A stretch of 64,000 nt of DNA from Ectopseudomonas chengduensis (lineage in GTDB: Bacteria > Pseudomonadota > Gammaproteobacteria > Pseudomonadales > Pseudomonadaceae), in NCBI RefSeq assembly GCF_015712065.1, contig NZ_JACFYZ010000010.1, forward strand, positions 1 to 64,000. Reading direction: 5' to 3'. A model generated the notes under the pieces. The model saw only the letters and a list, made by a program, of their open reading frames with translations, did not search any database and had not been told where the DNA came from. Below, piece by piece: positions 37,408-46,309 of this stretch (position 1 is its first letter; every line of letters begins with the position of its first letter). The position numbers were made by a program, and so were the translations under genes.

Positions 37408-37588
37408 GGGGTCGGTTTCTCCGAGTTGTTCCCAACAATCAATGGCGGCCAACAGGTTATTGATGTTGGCCTTTCAATGTTGTTGATGAACTCAGTAGAC
37501 CCATAAGTCACACATGGCTGAAAAAAGTTTTATTACCGGCGTAGTGTGCCTTGATAAAAACTTCTGGCGTCTCGCCGGCTACAACTTT

Positions 37589-38782
37589 CTACTGCGAAAG
37601 TTCCACCTCTGTTTCTTGCGTAACTGGCTGTGGCGCAGCGTTAGCGGGGGCTGGGGCGTTGCGCTGATGGCGATAGGCGCTTACCGCCTCATATACCGAT
37701 TTGCGCAAACGGTTTATGCCACCGATAGGCCGGTGTTCAGGAAGTGCGTGCCAGGGGTTGAAGGACAAATTGTCGCAGAACAGGTTTTGCTCGCGGCTAT
37801 CGAAGTCCTGCGGCTGTACGGTAATACGCGCAACGCTCTCGAAGGGCGATATCTTTTCACTCCATTCGACAGTCGGATCTTCGATGGGCATGTAGTACTG
37901 CGCGTTCTGCTTTTGCACCTGAAGTTCAAAACACGCCGACGCACGGTCCAGTGACAACTGCTGGTAGAGCGCATTACGCAGGAAGTTGGGCAGGTCGGTG
38001 TTTTGTTCCGGCAGCTCGTAGGGTGGGCAATTCTGTGGGGCGGGCACCACGCGGTACTTGATGTTCAATTCGCCGAGCTTGAACGGCGCGATGGAGTTGT
38101 AGGTAGTGGCCACGGGGCTCTCTGGCGCCGGAGCCAGGGTCTTCAGGGCGATAATCAGGTGGCGTGCCTCCCAGGTGCGCGGGTCCCAGCTTGGGAAGAA
38201 AGCCTGGACCTTCTTGCCATCTGCCTGAGCGGCGAAATTGGTGCGGTACTCGGCCACGTCGCGAACGAAGAAGGCTGGATGGTTGAACATCACGAAATCC
38301 TGTTCGCCAGCATGCGCCGGGCTCTTCATGAGTTTCTCGCCAGGCACGTCGAGCAGCTTGATGGCCATGCCACGTGCATCGCGGGCACGATCAAACTGCG
38401 GGTAAGCGTTGCCGTTGGACAGGCGCATCCAGGCCTGCCAGGTATGCCCAGGTTCGCTGAACACGCCTTGGCGCAGTGACTCGTCCAGTGTATCCAGCAC
38501 CTGCACCTCGGCTTTGACGCAGCCGTGGGCCTTGGCATGCGCATCGCGCAGTACGCGGGTGTTATCACGGTGTTGCTCGACGATGCGTACCGCATCTTCG
38601 ATGATCAGCCTGGTCAGCGCTTTTTCATCCGGGGCAATCTGTTCTTGCGTGGAGACCGGGCCGGAGAATTTCCAGGCGTAATAGGCTTCGCCCAAACCCC
38701 AGCCAACCAGGCCGACCAGAACGACGGTGAGCAGCAGTTTGCCGAGCAGGCGGCCGAGCCAGAGCCAGAAGCGTTTCAACAT
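37589..38782 (-). CDS. Catalase-fold haem protein, membrane-anchored
   Basis: A 397-residue protein with an N-terminal membrane anchor (about residues 12-30) and the catalase barrel pattern: GHTWQAWMRLSNGNAYPQFDRARDARGMAIKLLDVPGEKL around residues 112-151, and FVMFNHPAFFVRDVAEY around 162-178. It is shorter than true catalases (480 or more residues), lacks a clear distal His in the usual FDRERIPERVVHA form, and resembles the srpA/y4iL and allene-oxide-synthase-like branch. It is encoded 33 nt downstream of the di-haem protein gene and is probably co-transcribed. Substrate is likely an organic peroxide rather than H2O2. Confidence 0.72.
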   Translation of the reverse strand: MLKRFWLWLGRLLGKLLLTVVLVGLVGWGLGEAYYAWKFSGPVSTQEQIAPDEKALTRLIIEDAVRIVEQHRDNTRVLRDAHAKAHGCVKAEVQVLDTLDESLRQGVFSEPGHTWQAWMRLSNGNAYPQFDRARDARGMAIKLLDVPGEKLMKSPAHAGEQDFVMFNHPAFFVRDVAEYRTNFAAQADGKKVQAFFPSWDPRTWEARHLIIALKTLAPAPESPVATTYNSIAPFKLGELNIKYRVVPAPQNCPPYELPEQNTDLPNFLRNALYQQLSLDRASACFELQVQKQNAQYYMPIEDPTVEWSEKISPFESVARITVQPQDFDSREQNLFCDNLSFNPWHALPEHRPIGGINRLRKSVYEAVSAYRHQRNAPAPANAAPQPVTQETEVELSQ

Positions 38783-38815
38783 CGTTGCAATCCTTGTTCT
38801 AGATATCGGTTGAAA

Positions 38816-40690
38816 TCAGCCTTCGCAGCTCGGCCCGGGTGTCCAGGCTTGTACCGGCACGTCGCTGAGCTGAGTCTCCAGGTCGGCGTTACCAAGCACT
38901 TTCAGGTATTCGATCAGTGCCAGGCGTTCGTCCGGCGACAAGGCGCGCCCGATGACGCCCTCCTGACGGCAGCCATCGCGGAACTCATGGCCACCATTGC
39001 CATTGCCGGTAACGCGGGTATCGAGCAGGAAACCACCCGGGAACTTGTCGCTGCGATAGCCCACGCGTACCGGGTCGAATTCGAAATTACCGACCCAGAA
39101 CTGGGTCTGCCGCTCGTATACGGGAGAGAGCAGCTCGAACAGATTGGGCACCGATCCGTTGTGCAGGAAGGGCGGGGTGGCCCAAATACCATCGAGTGGG
39201 CGGGCCTTGTAGCCGCGCTTTTCCTGAACGCCGATGGGCAGGCCGTAGCCGTCCATTTCCTTGCGCTGGCGTGGCCCGATACCGGCGTCCTGATAGGCGC
39301 GGTTCTCCACATAAGCAGTGATATAGGCCAGGCCCTTGGCACTGGAGATACTCTTGAAATCGACCTCATCGAGGCTGGCGCCGTACAGACGCACGTCCAG
39401 CTTCGACAACTCGGCCTTGGTCCAGCCCAGGCGACTGATGTCGAAACGATGGTCAGCGATATTGTCGGCGGTAGTTGGGTCGGTGCCGACGATGCTGATC
39501 GGTACGACGCGCATCTTCCACTCAGGGTCGCGCGACGGTGCCAGGCGCTGGTCGCGCGGCTTGGGATCGGGGGCATGGCAATAGGCGCAATTCTCGGTGT
39601 AGAGCGCCTTGCCACGGCTGGCCAGCGGCAGATCCACCTTGCCGAATACAGCCTCTGGCCACTTGGGCGGCTGCAGCCGTTTCAAGGTTTCCTCAAGGGT
39701 GTAGAGGTCATGCAGGCGCACGCTGGAGGCGTAGCGATCAGCCTCGGCAACGCCTTTGCCATGTTCGTCGAGCAGATGCAGGCTGGCGCCTACGCCCAGG
39801 GCTTCGCCAACGTTGCGCGCCATCGGCTGCATGGCCGAGCCATTCCATTGCACCCAGTCGAATTTCCAGATGTCCCAGAGTTGTGGGTAGCTGACCGGGG
39901 CATTGGCGACGCGGTAGTTGGCGTCATCCAGCACATCGCCGAACACGGTATTGGCGATACGACCGAATGCATCGGTACGGCCAAAGCCTTCTTCGGTCGG
40001 ATACAGGCCGCGGTGCCAGTCGTTGAAGGCTGTCGCCAGCAGCCGGTCGAGCACTTGCTTGAAGTCCTCGCGCAGTTGGTCACGGCCTTGCGGGTATTGA
40101 TCGCCCAGGACTTCCTGGGCAAAACGACGGAATTTCAGCGGGTTGTAATAGGTGAAGGCCATGCTCATGCCCAGCGCCTGGCCAAAACCGCCGCCGCGTA
40201 GGGTCGGCACGGTAGAGGCTAGCGAGTGCAGGGCGGCACCACCGTCGATACGCACAGCCTGGCCTTTGTATCGCAGCTCGCCGGTATGGCAGGCGGCGCA
40301 GCTGATATCGAGAAAGTGCTCGCCGCTTTCGCTGTCCTGGTGACGGGTAAAACCGACCGGCAGATTGCCGGGATTCAGAACGCTTGGCTGCTGCTTGGGA
40401 TCGGTGAGAAAGCCGAAGCGGGCCAGATAATCGAGGCGGGCGAATTTCTCGGTACCGAACGGCATTTCCAGCGCGCTGAACCAGTCATAGCGCAGGCCTT
40501 TAACCGTGGTGCCCTGCGGCGTGTAGTAATAGGTCTGGCGCTGCTCTTCGCCCCACTGGTCCAGATAGTGCAAATCGCTGGGCTGCTGATAGGTCGGCAG
40601 GTTGGGGTTGGCGACGTAATACAGCGCCACCGCCAGGCCGATCAGCGCCAGCAAGATGAAAAGTTTCAGGGCACGGCGGAGCAGACGCAT
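38816..40690 (-). CDS. RoxA-like / MauG-like di-haem cytochrome c protein
   Basis: A 624-residue protein with an N-terminal membrane anchor (about 9-27) and two c-haem motifs, CAACH at 131-135 and CAYCH at 368-372. After the second come RPLDGIWATPPFLHNGSVPNLFEL, the conserved MauG/CcpA distal-pocket region. Size and motif spacing fit the di-haem peroxidase-like group that includes rubber oxygenase RoxA and the P. aeruginosa oleate diol synthases, all larger than CcpA (about 340 residues). Likely periplasmic and oxidising an unsaturated lipid or isoprenoid; the substrate is not established. Confidence 0.78.
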   Translation of the reverse strand: MRLLRRALKLFILLALIGLAVALYYVANPNLPTYQQPSDLHYLDQWGEEQRQTYYYTPQGTTVKGLRYDWFSALEMPFGTEKFARLDYLARFGFLTDPKQQPSVLNPGNLPVGFTRHQDSESGEHFLDISCAACHTGELRYKGQAVRIDGGAALHSLASTVPTLRGGGFGQALGMSMAFTYYNPLKFRRFAQEVLGDQYPQGRDQLREDFKQVLDRLLATAFNDWHRGLYPTEEGFGRTDAFGRIANTVFGDVLDDANYRVANAPVSYPQLWDIWKFDWVQWNGSAMQPMARNVGEALGVGASLHLLDEHGKGVAEADRYASSVRLHDLYTLEETLKRLQPPKWPEAVFGKVDLPLASRGKALYTENCAYCHAPDPKPRDQRLAPSRDPEWKMRVVPISIVGTDPTTADNIADHRFDISRLGWTKAELSKLDVRLYGASLDEVDFKSISSAKGLAYITAYVENRAYQDAGIGPRQRKEMDGYGLPIGVQEKRGYKARPLDGIWATPPFLHNGSVPNLFELLSPVYERQTQFWVGNFEFDPVRVGYRSDKFPGGFLLDTRVTGNGNGGHEFRDGCRQEGVIGRALSPDERLALIEYLKVLGNADLETQLSDVPVQAWTPGPSCEG

Positions 40691-40752
40691 CGGAGACTTC
40701 CTTGTAGCGTTCTTATTAATTGGTCTGTTATGCCAATACTGCAGACTATTGG

Positions 40753-40770
40753 CAAGGTGCCATCGCCTTG
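40753..40770. promoter_or_regulatory. Candidate operator in the di-haem / regulator divergent region
   Basis: CAAGGTG-CCAT-CGCCTTG, an inverted repeat with one mismatch per arm, in the 227-nt gap between the divergent di-haem gene and the VpsR-like regulator. A half-site-like GGCAAGGTGCCA overlaps it. Candidate binding site for the adjacent regulator. Confidence 0.35.
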
Positions 40771-40917
40771 ATCATGAAAACTCTGCAATAACCAGTAGGA
40801 ACAATGCATATAGAGAAATGATCCATGAAGCGTCAAAGTTCTTGCTAGCTTTACGTTTGCGAGCGCCAAATTGTTGTTTTTATTGGGATTACAAAATAAT
40901 GGCGCCAAGGATGGAGT

Positions 40918-42129
40918 ATGTTGGAGGTTGTTTCCGTCGCATCCCGGCAATTACTGATGCTCGATCCTTTCGATGCATGCGAAGCGCTGCTTCAACCATT
41001 GCAGGCCGCTGGCTGGTCAGTGCAGCACTGCACGCCAGAAACGCTCAACGGCCATTTAGGTGATGCACTCCTGCTTCACCTCGATCGGCGACCGAGTCAT
41101 GCATTGCTCAAACAGCTGCAACTGACGGGACTGGGTTGCATCGTGCTGGCGGATGCCGAGCGATTGCTGCAGATCGGCGGCGAAGAGCTGGTCGGCGAAT
41201 GGTGTTTCGCCGCGCTGACATTGCCGGGGGAAATGCCCCGCTTACTGGAAACCTTGCAACAGGCGCAGGCAGCCACTCGCTTGTGCAGATTGAAAAGCGG
41301 ACGACAACTGCCGCAGTTCTTGGGCAATTGCGGTGCAGCGCGCAGTCTGCGTCGGCAGCTGGATCGCCTGAGCCGTATCGAAGGGCCGCTACTTGTCAGT
41401 GGGGAACGTGGTAGCGGCAAGCATCTTCTGGCCCGTTTGCTCCATCAGCGCTCATCCTTTGCTGGCCAGGCCATGCGCGCTATCGACTGCGCCGAGCCTC
41501 TCGACGAGGCCGCGCTCGCCGCATCGAGCGTTACCAGCGTACTGCTCGAAAACGCCTCCCTGCTTTCTGCGGCTGACCAGCAAAGGTTGCTGGACTACCT
41601 GCAGCGCCATCCTCAAGCACATCTATTGACCCTGGACCGAGGCGAGTTGGTGCAGGCACTGCAGCAGGGACGTTTCAGGCAGGATCTGTTTCATCAATTG
41701 GCGGCGCAACAGCTACAAACGCCGAATCTGCGCGAACATCCAGGTGATCTGTCGCTGCTGGCCGAGCATTTCGCCAAACAGCACGGGGCGATGATCGGGC
41801 GGCATCACCGGCGCTTCAGTGAAGAAGCGATCGAAGCCATGATCAGCCATCCCTGGCCAGGCAATGTGCGCGAGCTGCGCAATCGCGTGATACGCGCACT
41901 GGTGCAGGCTCAAGGACGACAGATTCTTGCAGCCGACCTTGGCTTGCGCCCGGCACAGGTCAGCATTGACACCCCGGTAACGCTGGAGGACTACATACTA
42001 CGGGCCGAGCGGCAGGCGCTGAACGACGTCCTGGGCCGCTACGCCAACAACATGAGCCAGGCGGCGCGGACGCTCGGGGTGTCTCGGCCAACCTTCTATC
42101 GCTTGCTGCACAAGCATCGCCTGCGCTGA
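40918..42129 (+). CDS. Degenerate NtrC-type (VpsR-like) transcriptional regulator
   Basis: A 403-residue protein. Residues 1-130 resemble the VpsR-type receiver-like domain with no obvious phosphorylation Asp motif. A shortened AAA+ core follows: Walker A GERGSGKH (about 158-165; consensus GESGTGKE), and a Walker B position reading SVLLENAS in place of LFLDE. The stretch that normally carries the sigma-54-contacting GAFTGA loop is missing. PWPGNVRELRNRVIRAL and a C-terminal Fis helix-turn-helix (MSQAARTLGVSRPTFYRLL) are intact. It is likely a DNA-binding regulator that does not activate sigma-54 polymerase. Confidence 0.75.
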   Translation: MLEVVSVASRQLLMLDPFDACEALLQPLQAAGWSVQHCTPETLNGHLGDALLLHLDRRPSHALLKQLQLTGLGCIVLADAERLLQIGGEELVGEWCFAALTLPGEMPRLLETLQQAQAATRLCRLKSGRQLPQFLGNCGAARSLRRQLDRLSRIEGPLLVSGERGSGKHLLARLLHQRSSFAGQAMRAIDCAEPLDEAALAASSVTSVLLENASLLSAADQQRLLDYLQRHPQAHLLTLDRGELVQALQQGRFRQDLFHQLAAQQLQTPNLREHPGDLSLLAEHFAKQHGAMIGRHHRRFSEEAIEAMISHPWPGNVRELRNRVIRALVQAQGRQILAADLGLRPAQVSIDTPVTLEDYILRAERQALNDVLGRYANNMSQAARTLGVSRPTFYRLLHKHRLR

Positions 42130-42198
42130 GACTCATGGCTGTAACGTTTAAGAAACACTGCTAAGGTGCTCGGCACACCTATCGTCAAGGAGATCGTC

Positions 42199-42666
42199 AT
42201 GCACCCGTTCGACGCCGAGAAGCCGCCGCAACTGGCCGTGTTGCTGGGTTATGCCGGATTGGTTCCATTCGTTGGCGGTGCGCTGGGTATCTGGGTGATT
42301 CCCATGGGCTGGCGACCTTTCGTGCTGGCTGCGTTGCTGGATTTCGCAGCCGTGATCCTGGCTTTCATGGGCGCCATCCACTGGGGGCTGGCGATGCGGG
42401 CGGAGGAAACCGACGAGAATGCCAAGTTGCAGTTGGGGCTCTCGGTGATCCCGCCCTTGTTGGGCTGGGCTGCACTGGCTGGCGGACTGCCGATGGGCTT
42501 GTCGCTACCGATTTTCCTTTTTGCCTTTATCGGCCTGTATCTGGCAGACATGCACGCGGTACGCGTAGGACTGGCGCCGCAATGGTATCCGGCACTGCGT
42601 ACGCCGTTGACGCTGGTTGTGTGCTTGAGCCTGTTAGTGGCCTGGGCCAGCGTACTGATCCGTTGA
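42199..42666 (+). CDS. DUF3429 membrane protein
   Basis: A 155-residue protein with four to five hydrophobic segments. LLGYAGLVPFVGGAL and LDFAAVILAFMGAIHWGLAM (about residues 13-69) are the DUF3429 hallmarks. It ends with a helix CLSLLVAWASVLI. AAGGAGATC precedes ATG 42199. Function unknown. Its 3' end overlaps the convergent NadR-like gene by 33 nt, an unusually long convergent overlap. Confidence 0.8.
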   Translation: MHPFDAEKPPQLAVLLGYAGLVPFVGGALGIWVIPMGWRPFVLAALLDFAAVILAFMGAIHWGLAMRAEETDENAKLQLGLSVIPPLLGWAALAGGLPMGLSLPIFLFAFIGLYLADMHAVRVGLAPQWYPALRTPLTLVVCLSLLVAWASVLIR

Positions 42667-43185
42667 ACCGAGCAGCGTTGCGACCTGCTTCAGCGCTGCC
42701 TGGCGCCTCTCGTCCCAGCCACCTGAAAGTTCGCAGAAACGCTGCCCGTTACCCTGCAGCCAGCCCCGGCAAGCCTGATGAAAAGCCTGGCGCTCTGCCA
42801 GCTGTGGCTGGCAACGCTGGCCATCTTCGACCCAGGGCACGCCAGCGGGGTCGAGCAACAGATGCTGGTCGTAGTGACGCGCCAGCAATTCGGCCTCCAA
42901 CCACTGCGGACAGTCGCCAAACAGACACCGGCTCCAGAGCATGTTGCTCAGCAGGTGGGTGTCGAGGATCAGCAGCGGCGGTCTGGCTGCCCGCGCTGCA
43001 TCCTCCCAGGCCAGCTGGCCGCGCGCGATCTCGGCGATGTCGGCGTAACAGGTATCGCGCTGCTGCTCATCGATGAAATGGCGCACGTACTCGCCCACCA
43101 CCACGCCACCGAAGCGTGCCTGTATTTGCGCCGCCAGCCAGCTTTTGCCGCTGGACTCCGGCCCGGTCAGCACCAGTACCTTCAT
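42634..43185 (-). CDS. NadR-like ribosylnicotinamide kinase (kinase domain only)
   Basis: A 183-residue P-loop protein: GPESSGKS at 8-15 is Walker A, followed by GEYVRHFID and ILDTHLLSNMLWS, both conserved in the C-terminal kinase half of NadR. The NMN adenylyltransferase and repressor halves are absent. Predicted reaction: phosphorylation of nicotinamide riboside to NMN with ATP. Its start overlaps the pnuC stop by 4 nt, so uptake and phosphorylation are coupled. Confidence 0.82.
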   Translation of the reverse strand: MKVLVLTGPESSGKSWLAAQIQARFGGVVVGEYVRHFIDEQQRDTCYADIAEIARGQLAWEDAARAARPPLLILDTHLLSNMLWSRCLFGDCPQWLEAELLARHYDQHLLLDPAGVPWVEDGQRCQPQLAERQAFHQACRGWLQGNGQRFCELSGGWDERRQAALKQVATLLGSTDQYAGPGH

Positions 43186-43751
43186 GGCGCGTACTGCAAC
43201 GCCGGGTCGCGACGCCAGCTCAGCCAGCCGCTGATGGCCAATGCGGTGAAAGCAGCGTAGAGACCAGCAGTAAGATACAGCTCGCTATAGAGGAAGAAGG
43301 CCACATAGCAGAGGTCTACCACCACCCAAAGTGCCCAGCATTGCAGGCGTTTCTGCGCCATCCACAGCTGCGCGACCAGGCTGAAGGCAGTCAGCGCCGA
43401 ATCCAGCCAGGGTGAGCTGGCGTCGGTGTAGGTCGCCATGAGATAGCCGAGCAGCCCGGCACCGAGCGCGCCGATCAACAATCCAGTCAGGGCTGCGAGC
43501 ATGCCCAGGCGGCTGACCTTGCGCCCATCATGGCGTTCGCCGCCACGGGTCCACTGCCACCAGCCGTAGAGTTGCAAAGCGGCGAACAGCAGTTGCAGGA
43601 GCAGGTTGGAGTACAGGCGCCAGTCATAGAACAGCCAGGCGTAGAGCAACACCATCACCAGGCCGATGGGCCAGCACCAGGGGTTCTGTCTGACCGTCAG
43701 CCACACCGCGACGATGCCGAGCCCGGCAGCAACGAGTTCGAGCCAGGACAT
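43182..43751 (-). CDS. pnuC: Nicotinamide riboside transporter PnuC
   Basis: A 189-residue membrane protein with about seven hydrophobic helices. The conserved substrate segment WCWPIGLVMVLLYAWLFYDWRLYSNLLLQLLFAALQLYGWWQW, in pieces across residues 25-68, carries the tryptophans typical of PnuC. It imports nicotinamide riboside by facilitated diffusion trapped by the kinase, which is the next gene in the operon. Confidence 0.92.
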   Translation of the reverse strand: MSWLELVAAGLGIVAVWLTVRQNPWCWPIGLVMVLLYAWLFYDWRLYSNLLLQLLFAALQLYGWWQWTRGGERHDGRKVSRLGMLAALTGLLIGALGAGLLGYLMATYTDASSPWLDSALTAFSLVAQLWMAQKRLQCWALWVVVDLCYVAFFLYSELYLTAGLYAAFTALAISGWLSWRRDPALQYAP

Positions 43752-43801
43752 CCGGCGTCCTCAAATCAGAAAAGGGTGCAGATTGTACTGATGCCGGCGG
43801 T

Positions 43802-44416
43802 TCAGCACACCAGGCTGTCGGCTTGTCGATAGAGCATCAGCAGCTTGCGGGTGATGGTTTGCTGGATGTCGTCGCGCTCGAAGCTCGACAGCCGCTCCAG
43901 GCGCGCGAGTTGCAGGCGATGCAGGTGGATATAGGGCATCTGCTGGTCGAATTCGCGCAGGTCGCCCTTCATCAGCACCGGCAGGAACAGATCACCGATT
44001 TTCTTCTGGTTGCTGATGATCTGCGCCAGTGCCGGTTTGAAGGGCATGGTCTTGGGCGCAGGCCCATCGTCCTTGATCTGGGTGCTGAGCAGGAGCCCAG
44101 GTTTGCCCAGAACCTTGCCCGGCAACACGCACAGACCCGTCTTGCGTATGGCCTGGCTGTCGATGCCGTGCAGGGTGTCGTGGAAGGCATAGGGGTTGGG
44201 CAGCACCACCATCTTACGACCGAGATCGGTGGGGAAGTGCAGGCTGTAGTTGGTGTACAGCTGCCCCACCGATTCGGAATAGACGCACAGGCGATTCTCG
44301 AACAGCTTGATGAAACGCTCGGCCAGCTCGCGGCGGGCCATGCTGTCCAGGTCCCAGATCAGGTCCTGGTTCTGCGGCCGACTGAAATCGACCCCCTGAT
44401 GTTGCATGCTGCTCAT
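43802..44416 (-). CDS. Protein of unknown function coupled to a chemoreceptor gene
   Basis: A 204-residue soluble protein without a recognised domain, signal peptide or membrane helix. It begins MSSMQHQGVDFSRPQNQDLIWDLDSMARRELAERF and contains LYTNYSLHFPTDLGRKMVVLPNPYAFHD in its middle, with basic residues throughout the C terminus (RLERLSSFERDDIQQTITRKLL). The ATG at 44416 begins eight nt after the chemoreceptor stop; an ATG nine nt later (44407) is also possible. It may be a chemotaxis accessory, but this is context only. Confidence 0.55.
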   Translation of the reverse strand: MSSMQHQGVDFSRPQNQDLIWDLDSMARRELAERFIKLFENRLCVYSESVGQLYTNYSLHFPTDLGRKMVVLPNPYAFHDTLHGIDSQAIRKTGLCVLPGKVLGKPGLLLSTQIKDDGPAPKTMPFKPALAQIISNQKKIGDLFLPVLMKGDLREFDQQMPYIHLHRLQLARLERLSSFERDDIQQTITRKLLMLYRQADSLVC

Positions 44417-44423
44417 GCTCGAC

Positions 44424-46058
44424 TCATACGCGGAATTGCCCAAGCAGACGATTGAGCTGGTCGGCCAGCTGTTTCAGGTGCTGGCTGGCCGCGCTCGACT
44501 GTTCGGCAGCCTCGGCGGTGTTGTGGGCCAGTGCTGCCGTCTGCGTGACGTTCTGATTGATGTCTTCCACCACGTGGGATTGTTGCAAGGTGGCGCTGGC
44601 GATCGAGGCGTTGAGCCCGGTCAGGTTGCGTAGCGATTGGGCGATCTGGGCGAGGCTCTCACCGGCCTGGCTGGCCTGCTCCACGGTCAGTTGGGAAGCG
44701 CGGCTGCTTTCGTTGATCACCTTGACGGCAGCCTCGGAATTGCCTTGCAGGCGCTCGATCATACCTTGAATTTCAGCGGTGGACTGCTGGGTACGTTGCG
44801 CCAGAAGCCTCACTTCGTCCGCGACCACGGCGAAACCGCGGCCCTGCTCACCGGCGCGGGCAGCCTCGATGGCGGCGTTGAGGGCGAGCAGGTTGGTTTG
44901 CTCGGCGATGGAACGGATCACCTCCAGCACGCTGCCGATCTGCGTGCTCTCGCTGGCCAGTGATTGAATCACCTCGACGGCCTTGTCGATGGTGCCCGAC
45001 AACTGATCGATCTGGCGCAGGCTCGCCTCGATGTTCTGCTGGCCCTGGCTGGCCTGGTCCTCGGCGGTATGCATCTCGCTGGAGGCGTGCTCGGCGTTCT
45101 TCGCCACGTCTTGTACGCCGTAGGTCACCTCGTTGACGGCGGTCGCCACCAGCTCCATCTGTTGCGCCTGTTGCTGGCTGTGGCGCTGCGCTTCGCTGGA
45201 GATGTCGCCAAGCGAGCGGGCAGCCTGATCGAGCGAGCCTGCCGAATCGAGCATCTGCCTGATCACATGGCGCAGCTTCGCGGTGAAGGCGTTGAAATAG
45301 GTCGCCAGGGCGGTCAATTCGTCACGCCCGTGGGTGTCGAGGTTGCGAGTCAGGTCACCTTCGCCGCTGGAAATGCTGGCCATGGCGTCCACTGCGGCCT
45401 GCAGCGGCTGCACGATGCTGCGAGTGATCAGCACCACCAGTCCAGTCAGGAGCAGGGCGATCAGCAGACCGATGCTCATGGCTTTCACCGCCTGGGCTCG
45501 GAACTCCACCTGTACATCATCGACATAGACGCCGGAGCCGATGATCCAGCCCCAGGGCTGGAACAGCTCGACGTAGGAGATTTTCGGTACCGGGTCAGTG
45601 GCGCCAGGTTTCGGCCAGCGATAGTCGACCTGGCCGGCCCCCTGGCTGCGGGTGATGGCGACCATCTCGTTGAACAGCGCCTTGCCGTCCGGATCCTTGA
45701 AACCGGAAAGGTTCTGGCCCTCGAGCTTGGCATTCATCGGATGCATGAGCATGACCGGGGTCTGGTCGTTGATCCAGAAGTACTCCTGGCCGTCGTAGCG
45801 CAAACCGCGCACCACTTCCATGGCCAGCTTCTGCGCCTCTTCGCGGCTCAGGCTGCCGGCGCTTTCCAGGCTATGGAAGTGCTTGAGAATACCGGCCGCG
45901 CTCTGCACCACATGCTCGGTCTTTTCCGATTTGCCGGCGTAAAGATCGGTGTGGATCTGGCGCAGCATGTAGGCGCCCTGCAAGATCAGCGTCAGAATGG
46001 CCAGCGCCAGGATCAGCCATAGACGGCGGCTGATAGGAAGACTACGTAAGCTGTTCAT
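44424..46058 (-). CDS. Methyl-accepting chemotaxis protein with an sCache domain
   Basis: A 544-residue receptor: N-terminal helix (about 12-32), periplasmic single Cache domain (about 35-190) with LRYDGQEYFWINDQTPVMLMHP and QPWGWIIGSGVYVDDV, which are the sCache_2 hallmarks, a second helix near 195-215, HAMP, and a signalling domain with LLALNAAIEAARAGEQGRGFAVVADEV. sCache_2 receptors usually sense short organic acids. It ends LLGQFRV, and a protein of unknown function begins eight nt later. Confidence 0.9.
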   Translation of the reverse strand: MNSLRSLPISRRLWLILALAILTLILQGAYMLRQIHTDLYAGKSEKTEHVVQSAAGILKHFHSLESAGSLSREEAQKLAMEVVRGLRYDGQEYFWINDQTPVMLMHPMNAKLEGQNLSGFKDPDGKALFNEMVAITRSQGAGQVDYRWPKPGATDPVPKISYVELFQPWGWIIGSGVYVDDVQVEFRAQAVKAMSIGLLIALLLTGLVVLITRSIVQPLQAAVDAMASISSGEGDLTRNLDTHGRDELTALATYFNAFTAKLRHVIRQMLDSAGSLDQAARSLGDISSEAQRHSQQQAQQMELVATAVNEVTYGVQDVAKNAEHASSEMHTAEDQASQGQQNIEASLRQIDQLSGTIDKAVEVIQSLASESTQIGSVLEVIRSIAEQTNLLALNAAIEAARAGEQGRGFAVVADEVRLLAQRTQQSTAEIQGMIERLQGNSEAAVKVINESSRASQLTVEQASQAGESLAQIAQSLRNLTGLNASIASATLQQSHVVEDINQNVTQTAALAHNTAEAAEQSSAASQHLKQLADQLNRLLGQFRV

Positions 46059-46224
46059 GGACGAATTCCTGATTGTTGTAATTGTCGGCTTCAGGGCTGC
46101 CTCGAAGGGCGCAGAGCAATACTGTCACATCGAGGCATTATTCACTCTAGTTGTCTGATAGCATTTCGGCAGCCCGGCGCAGAACCTGAATGAGCACCGG
46201 GCTAGACCGTTGCAAGGAACCTCC

Positions 46225-46287
46225 ATGACGGTTTTGTGTCCCAGGGCCGGGGCCACGCTCCACGTTCTGAGTTTTACGCGTAGGTAG
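46225..46287 (+). CDS. Possible 20-residue leader peptide upstream of uppP
   Basis: AAGGAACCTCC, a well-spaced ribosome site, leads into an ATG and a 20-codon frame (MTVLCPRAGATLHVLSFTRR) ending 22 nt before uppP. It could be a regulatory leader peptide or chance; no recognised family. Confidence 0.25.
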   Translation: MTVLCPRAGATLHVLSFTRR

Positions 46288-46309
46288 TTGCCGCGCTTTG
46301 GGGGATTTG

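Noticed and set aside
37514..37954. A 146-codon plus-strand frame starting upstream of the catalase-like stop
   Set aside because: Most of it is antisense to the catalase-like gene, no ribosome site, and Arg/Phe-rich composition.
40744..40770. A -24/-12 sigma-54 promoter for the di-haem gene
   Set aside because: The GGCAC-like block has no GC at the required 10-nt distance; I keep only the inverted repeat.
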